Shown piece by piece: positions 54,653 to 64,000 of a stretch of DNA of 64,000 nucleotides. The translations under genes and the position numbers were made by a program. Each line of letters begins with the position of its first letter. Position 1 is the stretch's first letter. The stretch is from Hyphomicrobiaceae bacterium (GTDB lineage Bacteria > Pseudomonadota > Alphaproteobacteria > Rhizobiales > Hyphomicrobiaceae), in assembly GCA_021775735.1 (NCBI GenBank), contig JAJFHG010000059.1, forward strand, positions 1 to 64,000. Direction: 5' to 3'. The notes under the pieces were generated by a model. It was not told the DNA's origin and made no database searches. It saw only the letters and a list, made by a program, of their open reading frames with translations.

Positions 54653-56050
54653 ATGCCAAAACCAAGTGGCGTTGCGGTTGCTGTGCTCGCGATCAGTGTT
54701 GTGCTTTCAGGCTGTAGTGGCGATCTACCAAGTCTGCCCAGCCTACCAAAAATGAAAGACCTCAATCCTTTTTCTGAAACCAACCCGCCACTACCGGGCA
54801 AACGCATTTCTGTGATGCCACAGAAAGCTAAGGTGCCTGGCGAGTTGGCTGATGCAGCGAGCCCGATTACTCTGCCAGCGCCTGTGGCCAACGAAGATTG
54901 GACCCAGCCCGGCGGCAAAGCCAATAACGCACCTGGACATCTAACCCTTGCTGCGGCTGTGAAGCAGACCTGGAGTGCGGATGCAGGCACGGGGTCTTCT
55001 AAGAAGGGTCGCGTTACTGCAAGCCCCGTTGTTTTTGGTGGCCGGGTTTACACGCTCGATTCAAATGGTCTTGTCAGCGCATTTCCATTGGCAGGTGGTA
55101 GCACGTCCTGGAAGTCTTCACTCAAGCCGACGCTTGAGAAGAAGCAAAAGCCAGGGCTTGGCATTGATTTGTCCTGGTCTGGACTGACTGGTGGTGAAGA
55201 AGGCGGCGGTCACGGCGGCGGTCTTGCCATTGATGAGGGTCGGATCTATGGCGCCAGTGGCCACGGTGCTGTTGTGGCCCTTGACCCGGCAACGGGCAAA
55301 AGGCTTTGGGAAAACAATCTTGGGCTGCCCATTCGTGCCTCACCAACTGCTGCAGGTGGCAAGGTCTTTGTTGTCACGATCAATGGTCGTTTTTATTGCC
55401 TGTCTGGTCTGGATGGAACAGAAGTTTGGTCTGTGCGTGGCTTGCCACAAACAGCAAGCTTGATTCTTAACGTTTCGCCAGCCGTTGAAGGCAACCTTGT
55501 CGTAGTACCATATCCATCAGGCGACGTGGTTGCATTGAAAGTGTCTGACGGCACGCCTGTCTGGTCTGAAAACTTATCGCGCACGCGATCGTCATCGCAA
55601 TTGGCGTCATTGTCTGATGCCGCGCGCCCCGCAATCGACGGTGGCACGGTGTTCGCGGTTGGTCATGCCGGCCGCATGATCGCGACGCAAGCAAACACAG
55701 GCGAGCGGCTATGGTCACTCAATGTGCCAAGCACACAGACGCCGTGGGTGGCAGGTGACAATATCTTTGTTGTCGATACAGCTGGCCAATTGCTCGCCAT
55801 TTCGCGTGGCGCAGGCAAAATCAAATGGACCTCTAAGTTGCCCGGCCCAGCCACATGGTCAGGGCCCACGTTGGCGGGTGGCACGCTTTGGCTGGCCTCC
55901 AACAAAGGTCAGCTGGTGGGTGTTGATGCGGCCAGTGGGCGTGTGAGCTCGCAGCAAAGCCTCGGCGGTGCGATCTATGTTGCCCCCGTTGTGGCTCAGA
56001 GCCGTATGTTTGTGCTGACCGACAGCGCGAAATTGATTGCCCTTAACTAA
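54653..56050 (+). CDS. bamB: outer-membrane assembly lipoprotein BamB
   Basis: 465 residues from ATG 54653; an upstream frame overlapping yfgM lacks support. Lipoprotein signal with lipobox VVLSGCSG (Cys near residue 24). The rest forms an eight-bladed PQQ-type beta-propeller with recurring A-x-x-G-x-x-x-W (VVALDPATGKRLWENN, IATQANTGERLWSLN, LLAISRGAGKIKWTSK). It is the BamB subunit of the outer-membrane protein insertion complex. 61 bases after yfgM; der follows. Confidence 0.93.
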   Translation: MPKPSGVAVAVLAISVVLSGCSGDLPSLPSLPKMKDLNPFSETNPPLPGKRISVMPQKAKVPGELADAASPITLPAPVANEDWTQPGGKANNAPGHLTLAAAVKQTWSADAGTGSSKKGRVTASPVVFGGRVYTLDSNGLVSAFPLAGGSTSWKSSLKPTLEKKQKPGLGIDLSWSGLTGGEEGGGHGGGLAIDEGRIYGASGHGAVVALDPATGKRLWENNLGLPIRASPTAAGGKVFVVTINGRFYCLSGLDGTEVWSVRGLPQTASLILNVSPAVEGNLVVVPYPSGDVVALKVSDGTPVWSENLSRTRSSSQLASLSDAARPAIDGGTVFAVGHAGRMIATQANTGERLWSLNVPSTQTPWVAGDNIFVVDTAGQLLAISRGAGKIKWTSKLPGPATWSGPTLAGGTLWLASNKGQLVGVDAASGRVSSQQSLGGAIYVAPVVAQSRMFVLTDSAKLIALN

Positions 56051-56227
56051 TCGCGACAGAGCCCTATCCAATTGGATCAATCGCGTTTAGTTTGCCCGCT
56101 CGTATCCCTTTGCAGTTGTGCACAACCCATCGCCCCTAGAGCATCCTGCGTTTTGTCAAACGCTGACAAGATGTTCTCTCTTTGATCAAGGTGCGCGCTC
56201 TGTGTTGCCCGTTTTGGTATCAGCCTC

Positions 56228-57622
56228 ATGCCGTCTCAAGATCCTGTCGCAACCCTTGCTATCGTCGGGCGTCCCAACGTTGGCAAATCAACGTTGTTTA
56301 ACCGCCTGACACACACACGCGCTGCGTTGGTGTCTGATATGCCAGGCCTGACACGGGATAGGCGTGACGGACTGGCAGAGTTTGGAGCGCAAACGTTACG
56401 CATCATTGATACCGCCGGTCTTGAAGATGGCAAAGAGGGCAGCATAGCACGGCGCATGCGCGAACAATCTGAAGCCGCTGTTGCCAGTGCTGATCTCGCT
56501 CTGTTCGTGATCGACTCGCGTGCTGGTGTCACACCGGACGATGAAGCTTTCGCACGCATCGTGAGAAGCAGCGGCAAACCGGTCGTTCTGGTTGCAAACA
56601 AGTGTGAAGGTCATGCGGGCGAGTCTGGTTTTTATGATGCCTACCAGTTGGGCCTTGGTTCTCCCGTTGCAATTTCGGCGGAGCACGGAGAAGGCATAGG
56701 TGAGCTGATTGAAGACGTGCAGGCTGCACTCGGCCTTCAAGATGACCTGACGGAAAATCAAGATGGCGATGCGTCTTCTGCAAAAGCAGATGACGATCAC
56801 CGCCCAGTGCGCGTTGCTATTGTCGGGCGCCCAAATGCAGGCAAATCCACATTGGTCAATGCGCTTTTGCAAGATGACCGCATGATCACTGGACCAGAGC
56901 CCGGTCTGACGCGTGATTCAGTGGCGACGGATTTTTCTTGGCAAAGCCGATCCATTCGTCTGTTTGATACCGCGGGTTTGCGACGTAAGCCAAAGGTTGT
57001 GGAACGGGCGGAGAAACTATCAAACAGTGATGCAGTCCGCACCATCAGACTGGCGGAAGTTGTTGTGTTGATGGTTGATGTTGAGCGCCCTTTTGAACAC
57101 CAGGACCTGACCATTGCCGGTCTGGTTGCCGAAGAAGGTCGTGCGCTGGTGGTTGCGATCAACAAATGGGATCTCATCACTGACAAGCAACAAAAACTGC
57201 GTGAGCTGCGTGAAAAGGCAAAAGAAAAGCTAACTGACTTGCCCGGCATACAAATTGTGCCGATTTCTGCGCTGTCTGAAAAAGGCCTCGACAAGTTGAT
57301 GAAGGCTGTGTTTGCGACGCAAGCGATATGGAATACGCGTATTGGTACGCCAAAGCTCAATCGTTGGCTGCAAGATGCAACCGCGCGCCATGCCCCGCCG
57401 GCAGCGAGTGGTCGACGCATTAAATTGCGCTACATTTCTCAGCCGACGTCCCGACCACCGACTTTTGCTATTTTCTGTTCTAAGCCCAAGGACTTGCCGA
57501 AGTCCTATTTGCGCTACCTTAGCAACGCATTGCGTGATGCTTTCAATCTCCCAGGCGTTCCGATCCGGCTCAAGCTGCGCAAAAGCGACAATCCTTTTGA
57601 AGGCGACAAGAAGCGACGCTGA
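56228..57622 (+). CDS. der: ribosome-assembly GTPase Der (EngA)
   Basis: 464 residues. Two tandem GTPase domains: G1 VGRPNVGKSTLFNRL (about 13), G3 DTAGLED, G4 NKCEG; then VGRPNAGKSTLVNAL (about 197), DTAGLRRK and NKWDL. A C-terminal KH-like domain (about 375-455) contains RIKLRYISQPTSRPPTF and LPKSYLRYLSNALRDAF. It acts in 50S subunit maturation and is essential in most bacteria. Confidence 0.97.
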   Translation: MPSQDPVATLAIVGRPNVGKSTLFNRLTHTRAALVSDMPGLTRDRRDGLAEFGAQTLRIIDTAGLEDGKEGSIARRMREQSEAAVASADLALFVIDSRAGVTPDDEAFARIVRSSGKPVVLVANKCEGHAGESGFYDAYQLGLGSPVAISAEHGEGIGELIEDVQAALGLQDDLTENQDGDASSAKADDDHRPVRVAIVGRPNAGKSTLVNALLQDDRMITGPEPGLTRDSVATDFSWQSRSIRLFDTAGLRRKPKVVERAEKLSNSDAVRTIRLAEVVVLMVDVERPFEHQDLTIAGLVAEEGRALVVAINKWDLITDKQQKLRELREKAKEKLTDLPGIQIVPISALSEKGLDKLMKAVFATQAIWNTRIGTPKLNRWLQDATARHAPPAASGRRIKLRYISQPTSRPPTFAIFCSKPKDLPKSYLRYLSNALRDAFNLPGVPIRLKLRKSDNPFEGDKKRR

Positions 57623-57867
57623 CATGCCGGTGATCTGATTGTGTCGCAACGAAACAAGCTATCTTGTTCCATTGTCATATTATTTTTAGTTCACATAAAT
57701 TTTGTTCTGAGCTTGAACCAAGTGCGTGCGCTGCACGACACACAAAAGAGAATTGGTGTTTTGTTTTTTGGAGAACATCAATCGGCGCTGGCTTTTCACT
57801 GAACGAAGCAGTACACTCTGCTCCAGTGATCTCAGTCGCGTAGAAACAAAATTTGCGAGGATTGATG

Positions 57868-58176
57868 ATGAACCGCACACGTCTTTTGGCTGCACGGCTT
57901 GAGGTTTTGGATCGCGCTTGGGTGCTGGTCATGGCAGGTACTGTCGTTGTGACCGCAATGATCATTGCAAGCAGTTCGGCTGGCGCGGTCAGCCAGCGCG
58001 TCAAGAATGCTTGTAGGGATGACTATTTCCGACATTGCCCAGCATATCATGTTGGAACACCGCAGCTGAGAACCTGCATGACGAAAGCCGGTAAGCGTAA
58101 GCAGTTGTCCAGACGCTGTCTAAGGGCGCTTATTGATGCGGGCGAAGTGCCGCGCAAATATCTCAGCAGACTTTAG
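57868..58176 (+). CDS. exported Cys-rich small protein
   Basis: 102 residues; ATG 57868 (or 57865) follows GAGG. N-terminal hydrophobic region (WVLVMAGTVVVTAMIIASSS, about 23-42) acts as a signal or anchor. The mature part has four Cys in the pattern ACRDDYFRHC, then LRTCMTKAGK and SRRCLRALIDAGEVP. Small exported proteins with this pattern are conserved in Hyphomicrobiales; the function is unknown. Confidence 0.75.
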   Translation: MNRTRLLAARLEVLDRAWVLVMAGTVVVTAMIIASSSAGAVSQRVKNACRDDYFRHCPAYHVGTPQLRTCMTKAGKRKQLSRRCLRALIDAGEVPRKYLSRL

Positions 58177-58276
58177 AGGTCTACAGCTTCCATTCACGAT
58201 GTCATTTGGGCTAGGGTACGTGAAACCCATCCGTTTTTGCGAACGCAAGTGAAATGCGCCCTGGACCACGCGTAAC

Positions 58277-58747
58277 ATGAGCCAATCTGATCAATCCGCT
58301 TGTGAAGTGCTGTTTTATCAGCTTGATCGCCAGCCGTTGGAGCAGGTGCTGCCAAGCCTAGTGGAAAAAACACTGGAGCGGGGATGGCGTGCTGTCATTC
58401 AATCCGGCAGTCAGCAGCGACTTGAAGCGCTTGATACAATGCTGTGGACTTTTCGCGATGACAGTTTCGTGCCGCATGGTACGAAGAGTGATGGTCACGG
58501 CGAACACCAGCCAGTGTATTTAACAACCGACGACGACAACCCCAATGGGGCGGGTGTGCGTTTTCTCGTCGAGGGTGCCGACACAAGCCAATTCGAGGGC
58601 TATGTGCGTGTCGTCTATCTGTTTGATGGCCGCGATAAAGATGCGGTGGCCCAAGCGCGCGAAGCTTGGCGCCAAGTTAAAGAGATCGGCTGTACAGCAA
58701 CCTATTGGCAACAGGGTGAAAGCGGTGGCTGGCAGAAAAAAGCCTGA
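58277..58747 (+). CDS. holC: DNA polymerase III chi subunit
   Basis: 156 residues. Chi links the clamp loader (via psi) to single-strand-binding protein. Family motifs: EVLFYQLDRQPLEQVLPSLV at the N-terminus, LERGWRAVIQSGSQQRLEAL, LWTFRDDSFVPHG and YVRVVYLFDGRDKDAVAQAR. Length is typical of alphaproteobacteria. Confidence 0.92.
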   Translation: MSQSDQSACEVLFYQLDRQPLEQVLPSLVEKTLERGWRAVIQSGSQQRLEALDTMLWTFRDDSFVPHGTKSDGHGEHQPVYLTTDDDNPNGAGVRFLVEGADTSQFEGYVRVVYLFDGRDKDAVAQAREAWRQVKEIGCTATYWQQGESGGWQKKA

Positions 58748-59023
58748 CCTTGCAATCCCATTTTATCTTTATTTCCCGCGATGGGCGTGTCTGTCCGGGC
58801 CAAGTCGCAGCAATTCTGCAACAGCCTCTACCCAATCGCCACTTTGAGATCGGCAAGCTGTGTATCGGTCGAGTTCGTGCCCTATTTCAAACCCAGCTTG
58901 GAGCACAACTGCACGAAGCCGCAGCCGAGATCTCTCATTGAGGGAATTCGGCTTGAGCAACTTGAGCTTGGAGTTGTGCGGCGCCTGCGGGGGCAGGCGT
59001 GAGAACTGGGGGGAGTTTGGGGC

Positions 59024-59290
59024 ATGCTGTTTTTAAAAGTGATGTTGGTCGCCAGCCATTTGATGTTGCCGGTTGGAGAGTTTGACGCCATGGATGAGCC
59101 GATTTGGTGTGCAGAGACCACCGGTCTGCTGGCTCAGATCCACGGACTTGGCGGACATGCTGTTAAGCGTCGGTATGTTGGTGATGGCCGGACGATTGAA
59201 TGGTTCTGGAGCGCGCGCGAAGAAGTGATCCTGGAACACAACCCTGGTGGCGATAGTTGTTTGGTGCGCATGAGAACAACAGAGCGCTAA
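59024..59290 (+). CDS. hypothetical protein (88 aa)
   Basis: ATG 59024 with a G-rich stretch (GGGGGGAG) 10-17 bases upstream. N-terminal hydrophobic segment LFLKVMLVASHLML, then a region with DEPIWCAETTGLLAQIHG and RTIEWFWSAREEVIL. No family recognised; composition and codon use look like a real gene. The stretch 58748-59023 upstream has overlapping frames on both strands that I cannot support. Confidence 0.5.
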   Translation: MLFLKVMLVASHLMLPVGEFDAMDEPIWCAETTGLLAQIHGLGGHAVKRRYVGDGRTIEWFWSAREEVILEHNPGGDSCLVRMRTTER

Positions 59291-59315
59291 TTAATCCCCT
59301 GTCTAGTTGTCGAGG

Positions 59316-60239
59316 CTAGTTGTCGAGGTTCGGCAACTTAAGGCGTTTGCTCTCCTGAGCTTTCCAAATTTTGAAGGCTGCGGGTGGTACTGCAACGGCT
59401 TTGTCGAGGTTGAGAGCCATCTCAAAGTTGCGAGCGGTTTCCAGGCCAACAATACCAGCCAGATTTGCGCTCTCGAAATTAGCAAGATGCACATCCGCGT
59501 TTGTGAGGTTCGCACCCCTTAGATCGGCTTTGGTGAAATCAGTTTCTGCGATGTTGGCACCTGTAAAATCAGCACCATTAAACTGAGAAAAAGTGAAATT
59601 GACACGATGTAAGTTGGCATTGTGCAGTGTCGCACCAGAAAAATCGCAGGATGTAAATTCATTGTAGGACAGCGTCACAAAGAGGCCTTCGCCAGGGCGC
59701 TTCTCATAGGGGCTGATATCCGACCGTGTCAGGTTAGCACCGCGAAAACGTGCGCCAGATAAATTTGCTTGAATGCGGGTGCCGACGAGTTGGGCGCCAG
59801 AAAAGTCTGGTGTGTCTGCAAGATTTTTTGACATGTCGCGATAGACTGCAGGACGTAAGAGCGTCGCGCCACTTAAGTTCGCAAAACGAAGATCGACATC
59901 AATGAGGGTTGCGCGATCAAGCCTAGTCTTGGAAAGATCTGCGCGGCTCAAATTAGCGCCCGTGAAGTCAACGCCATAAAAATCTGACTGCGTCAGGCGG
60001 GCCCCTTTGAAGTTTAATCCTGACAGATCAAGATAGGTCAGGTCGCGGTTTGAGAAATCAACGCGTTCGCCAGGTTCTGCGCGATACAGGCGTTCTGAAA
60101 TTTCGCGGACCGACACTTCTGCAGCATCGGTTGAAACGGGTTCTTGGGCATGGGCGATTGAACACGCAAGTGAGAGCGCAAGTGCCAGCGTACATCTCAA
60201 GGAGGATGCCGCTTGGATTAGGGTTGTCCTCATCACCAT
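59316..60239 (-). CDS. exported pentapeptide-repeat protein (paralogue of 14804-15655)
   Basis: 307 residues. Signal peptide about 8-31 (CTLALALSLACSIAHAQE). Pentapeptide repeats run from about 65 to 275 (DLSGLNFKGARLTQSDFYGV, GANLTNADVHLANFESANLA), interrupted near 170-190 as in the paralogue. Segment by segment it matches the other copy (VYRDMSKNLADTPDFSGA against VFSDLSLNRAEAPNFSGA), so the two share ancestry. It starts 3 bases after the 5-oxoprolinase stop and may be co-transcribed. Confidence 0.88.
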   Translation of the reverse strand: MVMRTTLIQAASSLRCTLALALSLACSIAHAQEPVSTDAAEVSVREISERLYRAEPGERVDFSNRDLTYLDLSGLNFKGARLTQSDFYGVDFTGANLSRADLSKTRLDRATLIDVDLRFANLSGATLLRPAVYRDMSKNLADTPDFSGAQLVGTRIQANLSGARFRGANLTRSDISPYEKRPGEGLFVTLSYNEFTSCDFSGATLHNANLHRVNFTFSQFNGADFTGANIAETDFTKADLRGANLTNADVHLANFESANLAGIVGLETARNFEMALNLDKAVAVPPAAFKIWKAQESKRLKLPNLDN

Positions 60240-60242
60240 AGT

Positions 60243-63200
60243 CTACACCATGTCACGGTGCTTGTTAGGTCCAAAGCCGCCGCCTGTGGGGGTATCAATT
60301 GTGATGCTATCGCCTGTATTGAGCCGGACCTCAGCACAACCTGCCAAGTTCTCCCGCACGTTATTGGCGCGCAAAAGGCTGTTTTTGCCGACGTCGCCAG
60401 CAGAGCCTCCAGCTAAACCAAACGGTGCAATTTTGCGAAAGCCTGAAAGGATCGCCGCAGTCATGGGCTTTAGGAACCTTAAGGTGCGCCGCGTGCCATC
60501 GCCCGCCCACCATTGCCCTTTGCCGCCGGACCCACGTCGGATAGAAAATTCGTCAACAATGACCGGATAACGCAATTCCAAAATCTCAGGATCTGTCAGA
60601 CGTGTATTGGTCATATGCACTTGGACGGCAGATGTGCCATCAAAACCAGGGCCAGCTGGACTGCCAGAGCAGATGGTTTCGTAGTATTGGACGTCGCCGT
60701 CGCCAAACGTCAGATTGTTCATTGTGCCCTGTGAGCTTCCAAGTGCGCCAAATGCTGCAAACAGAGCGTTGGTGACAACTTGGCTCGTTTCGACATTGCC
60801 AGCAACGACGGCGGCTGGAGGTTTTGGGCTCAACAATGAACTTTCAGGTATGATGATCTCAAGTGGTCTTAAACACCCCGCGTTCATCGGTATTTCATTG
60901 TCCAACAACACGCGAATGACGTAGAGCACTGCGGCACGCGTGACCGGTTCTGGTGCATTGAAGTTATTGGTCTGTTGTGGCGATGTACCCGTAAAATCAA
61001 TCTTTGCGCTGCGGTTCTTGGCATCAATTGTTATGGTGACTTGAACGCTGCTGCGATCATCCATCTCAACTCTAAACTTGCCGTTGTTCAAGTTCGTAAG
61101 GAGGCGGCGCACAGCCTCCTCAGCATTATCCTGGACATGACGCATGTAGTTTTGCACCACGTCTCGGCCATAGACCGCCACCATTGCACCAAGGTCGCGC
61201 GCGCCGCGCGCGTTGGCAGCGACCTGGGCTTTCAGATCAGCGACATTCTGGGACGGATTGCGTGCAGGGTAAGGCGCATCAGCCAACAGACGGAGTACGT
61301 CATCCTCCAGAAAAATGCCGTCGCGGACCAGAGTAACGTTGTCGATCAAGACCCCTTCTTCAGAAATTGATGTTGCTTTTGGGCTCATGGAGCCCGGTGT
61401 AATACCACCGATATCAGCATGGTGGCCGCGGCTGGCGACATAGAAATCAATGGCAGTGCTGTCAGCATCAAACACCGGCGTGATTACTGTGATGTCTGGA
61501 AGATGTGTGCCGCCTTCATAAGGCGCATTGAGCATATAGACATCGCCGGGTCTCATGGTGCCGCTACGTTTTTTGATAATCGTTGCAACAGAGCGATCCA
61601 TGGATCCAAGGTGCACGGGCACGTGAGGCGCATTAGCAACCAGGTCTCCGTTGCGGTCAAAAACAGCACATGAAAAATCCAAACGTTCTTTGATGTTGAC
61701 CGATTGGGCGGTGTTGGCGAGGGCGGCTCCCATCTGCTCAGCAATGGCCATGAAGTGATTGTTGAAAACTTCCAGCATCACAGGGTCAGCCGATTGACTG
61801 GTAATAGCTTGGCGTTGCGCGAATGCCGTTTTGTTGAGGACAAGGACTCCATTTTCAGATGTGGTTGCAGTCCATCCAGGTTCCAGAACAACAGTTTGAT
61901 GATCCTCAATCACCAAAGCAGGACCATCAATGCAGCTGCCCGCACTCAGTTGGTGTCGCTGAAAGACGTTTGCGCGGTGATGCGCGCCTTGAGAATAGAA
62001 ACTGGTTTCACAACTGCTCGTGGCGTGCACCGGGTCTGCTTTGAGACGAGGCAAAGTGTCTGCGTGTTCAAGGCGTGCCCCGCCACCGGTGGCTTCAACG
62101 TCCAACGTTGCAATCGTCACTTGTTTTTCCGGAGATGCAAATCCATAGCGTTTTAGATGGGCGGCTTCAAACGCCTGACGCATCGTGGTGTCATCGGAGA
62201 GCGTGATGGGGAGCGCACTGTCTGAACCTGCGTATTTCAGATGAGCACGTATCACGCATGTTGTGTCTTGGCCCGCAACACCTGCCGCCTGTAAGTCGTC
62301 AGAGACTGTATCGGTTAATTTTTGAGCTCGTGTGTTCAACCGAGCTAACGTCTCTTCCGATAAATCTTCCTCAATAGTGACAGCACGACCAGCGCGCAAA
62401 TCGGCGAGCCCCATGCCGTAGGCGGACAGCAAACCTGACAGTGGGTGGATCAGGATCGTTTCAATGCCAAGCGTGTCTGCGACGAGGCAGGCGTGCTGTC
62501 CGCCTGCGGCACCAAAGCATTGTAGCGCGTATCGGCTGACGTCGTGCCCGCGCCCGATGGAGATTTTCTTGATGGCGTTGGCCATGTTTTCAACGGCGAT
62601 GCGGATTGCGCCATCGGCCAGATCGTGAGGGGATTTATGTCCTGAGGTTTGTTTGGCCAAACGAGCAAATGCGGTGTTCACCGCGCTGGTATCCAATGGC
62701 TCATCGCCATTTTCCCCAAACACGTTGGGAAACCATTGCGGGTTGAGTTTGCCGACCATGACATTGGCATCGGTAACGGTGAGTGGGCCACCTCGGCGAT
62801 AGCATGCAGGCCCTGGATTAGCGCCAGCGCTTTCAGGACCAACGATCAACCGTGCTCCGTCTGTTGTGATGATGGAGCCCCCACCAGCGGCAACCGTCTC
62901 AACAGCCAGCATCGGTGCATGGATGCGTACCCCTGCTACGGTGTTTTCAAAACTGCGTTCAAAGTGTCCGGAGTAGTGGGCAACGTCTGTTGAGGTGCCA
63001 CCCATGTCAAAGCCGATAACTTTGTCAAAGCCCAGCAGACCTGCTGTCTTTGCCATCGCAACCACACCGCCAGCGGGACCAGATAGAATGGCATCACGAC
63101 CACGAAAGTTTGACGCCGGGGTGAGGCCTCCTGAAGAGGTCATAAAGTCAATTCTGGGGGTGGGCTGTCCCTGTGTCGTGTCAAAGGCAGACGCAACGCG

Positions 63201-63893
63201 TTTGACGTAGGATTTTAAAACAGGTGACAGGTACGCATCTGCAACTGTGGTATCACCACGTCCGACGATTTTGATCAATGAGGATACGTCATGGCTGGCC
63301 GAGACGTTCTGAAACCCCATCTCATTGGCAAGCTGCACAGCTTGTTGTTCGTGATCGGGGTAGGCATAGGCATGCATAAAGACAAATGCGACAGATGACA
63401 TGCCAGCTTTAAGAGCCGTCCCGAGATCGTGACGGAGTTGGTCAAGGTCAAGCGGTCGTTCAACGGTGCCATCAGCGCGCACACGCTCGTTGGCGGCAAT
63501 AACACGTTGATAGAGTTGCGTCGGCTTTCGGATTTTACGGGCAAAGATATCGTCGCGTGCTTGCGTTCCAATTTCGAGTTGGTCGGTGAGGCCTTGCGTC
63601 ATCACCAGGACAACCGGTGCCCCTTTGCGTTCCAAAAGAGCGTTGGTGGCAACTGTCGTGCCCATTTTGACAGACGCTATTGCAGAGGCAGGCAGTCGCA
63701 CACTTGAGGGACTCCCAATGAGACGATGCATGCCTTCAACCGCCGCATCATCATAGCTTGTTGGGTTTTCTGACAGCAATTTGAGGGCGTGTTGCGTGCC
63801 ATCTGGCGCTTGCGCGACAATGTCGGTGAACGTGCCGCCGCGATCAATCCAAAACTGCCATTTTGAGGGTGCTGTGTCGGGACTTGAGGTCAT
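60243..63893 (-). CDS. 5-oxoprolinase (ATP-hydrolysing), fused HyuA-HyuB
   Basis: 1216 residues. It opens 5-oxoproline (pyroglutamate) to glutamate using ATP. The N-terminal HyuA-like half (1-690) has WIDRGGTFTDIVA, VKMGTTVATNALLERKGAP and GFDMGGTSTDVAHYSG (actin-like ATPase loops). The C-terminal HyuB-like half (about 700-1210) has FNNHFMAIAEQMGAALANTA, SCAVFDRNGDLVANAPHVPV and FDGTSAVQVHMTNTR. In hydantoinase complexes these are separate subunits; the fusion and length match the 5-oxoprolinase group. Exact substrate remains inferred. Confidence 0.92.
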   Translation of the reverse strand: MTSSPDTAPSKWQFWIDRGGTFTDIVAQAPDGTQHALKLLSENPTSYDDAAVEGMHRLIGSPSSVRLPASAIASVKMGTTVATNALLERKGAPVVLVMTQGLTDQLEIGTQARDDIFARKIRKPTQLYQRVIAANERVRADGTVERPLDLDQLRHDLGTALKAGMSSVAFVFMHAYAYPDHEQQAVQLANEMGFQNVSASHDVSSLIKIVGRGDTTVADAYLSPVLKSYVKRVASAFDTTQGQPTPRIDFMTSSGGLTPASNFRGRDAILSGPAGGVVAMAKTAGLLGFDKVIGFDMGGTSTDVAHYSGHFERSFENTVAGVRIHAPMLAVETVAAGGGSIITTDGARLIVGPESAGANPGPACYRRGGPLTVTDANVMVGKLNPQWFPNVFGENGDEPLDTSAVNTAFARLAKQTSGHKSPHDLADGAIRIAVENMANAIKKISIGRGHDVSRYALQCFGAAGGQHACLVADTLGIETILIHPLSGLLSAYGMGLADLRAGRAVTIEEDLSEETLARLNTRAQKLTDTVSDDLQAAGVAGQDTTCVIRAHLKYAGSDSALPITLSDDTTMRQAFEAAHLKRYGFASPEKQVTIATLDVEATGGGARLEHADTLPRLKADPVHATSSCETSFYSQGAHHRANVFQRHQLSAGSCIDGPALVIEDHQTVVLEPGWTATTSENGVLVLNKTAFAQRQAITSQSADPVMLEVFNNHFMAIAEQMGAALANTAQSVNIKERLDFSCAVFDRNGDLVANAPHVPVHLGSMDRSVATIIKKRSGTMRPGDVYMLNAPYEGGTHLPDITVITPVFDADSTAIDFYVASRGHHADIGGITPGSMSPKATSISEEGVLIDNVTLVRDGIFLEDDVLRLLADAPYPARNPSQNVADLKAQVAANARGARDLGAMVAVYGRDVVQNYMRHVQDNAEEAVRRLLTNLNNGKFRVEMDDRSSVQVTITIDAKNRSAKIDFTGTSPQQTNNFNAPEPVTRAAVLYVIRVLLDNEIPMNAGCLRPLEIIIPESSLLSPKPPAAVVAGNVETSQVVTNALFAAFGALGSSQGTMNNLTFGDGDVQYYETICSGSPAGPGFDGTSAVQVHMTNTRLTDPEILELRYPVIVDEFSIRRGSGGKGQWWAGDGTRRTLRFLKPMTAAILSGFRKIAPFGLAGGSAGDVGKNSLLRANNVRENLAGCAEVRLNTGDSITIDTPTGGGFGPNKHRDMV

Positions 63894-63948
63894 GCGTCAG
63901 GAATTTAGAGCATCATACCCAGAGAGGAAACCAAACGTTTTGATTGAC

Positions 63949-63987
63949 AAAAAAGCAACCCGCCGAGCAGGAAGCTGCCGACGGGTT
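63949..63987 (-). terminator. minus-strand terminator at the right edge
   Basis: AACCCG (63957-63962) and CGGGTT (63982-63987) with an inner GCAG/CTGC pair, followed on the minus strand by a T-run (complement of the A-run at 63949-63954). It ends a minus-strand transcript coming from beyond 64000. Confidence 0.75.
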
Positions 63988-64000
63988 ACTGATATGAGAG

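Noticed and set aside
58750-58960. Frames of about 63-73 codons on both strands after holC
   Set aside because: They overlap each other in several frames and none has a convincing start or family.

Overview
The window is chromosomal DNA of an alphaproteobacterium. This rests on gene order and gene families, because there is no rRNA. The blocks M48 protease-dsbA-aroQ-accB-accC-aat, rne/amidase-mrcA-prfB, yfgM-bamB-der and rpoE-chrR-phrA-cfa, the FYDLN-acid protein, the long orphan PqqA and RNase E with an acidic insertion in its S1 domain are all alphaproteobacterial traits. A marine or aquatic Hyphomicrobiales/Parvibaculales-like organism is my guess; genus cannot be read from the sequence.

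Layout. 1-7.3 kb is an accessory stretch: a cut-off PHB-depolymerase-type esterase, small proteins (a 47-residue basic peptide next to an acidic FYDLN protein), a secreted protein made of eight WxC-x10-C repeats, a translationally coupled DUF1611/PLP-racemase pair, and a short tyrosine recombinase flanked by copies of a palindromic repeat. 7.4-14.4 kb is a complete singlet-oxygen response island: photolyase, ECF sigma RpoE with its zinc/cupin anti-sigma ChrR, then cyclopropane-fatty-acid synthase, DUF1365, an FAD oxidoreductase and DUF2177, with RpoE-type promoters (TGATC-N18/19) visible before rpoE and in the divergent FAD/DUF2177 gap. 14.4-20.7 kb holds envelope genes (pentapeptide repeat protein, fasciclin, TspO), a second copy of the palindromic repeat, an SPW membrane protein interrupted by an in-frame amber codon, an ICMT-like methyltransferase, and an integrase remnant abutting tRNA-Gln(CUG).

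20.7-33 kb is core metabolism: ppx/gppA-rlmE, an orphan pqqA on the other strand, guaB, an RsmB-type rRNA methyltransferase, a ZIP transporter, guaA, then (minus strand) aroQ-accB-accC-aat. Between guaA and aat two strong hairpin terminators enclose about 260 bases of unexplained structured sequence. 33-52.5 kb covers protein quality control, RNA processing and cell wall: DsbA-like oxidoreductase, BepA-like protease, aminotransferase, RNase E, cell-wall amidase, PBP1A, prfB (with its programmed +1 frameshift), two RNA methyltransferases, NnrU, and an L,D-transpeptidase with a second, catalytically empty domain. 52.5-64 kb carries panB, yfgM-bamB-der, holC, a second secreted pentapeptide protein and a fused 5-oxoprolinase.

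The least expected items are the recombinase/palindrome unit, the orphan pqqA, the amber-interrupted SPW gene, the intact photooxidative-stress island and the structured region after guaA. No CRISPR array, phage block, toxin-antitoxin or recognisable defence system was seen.
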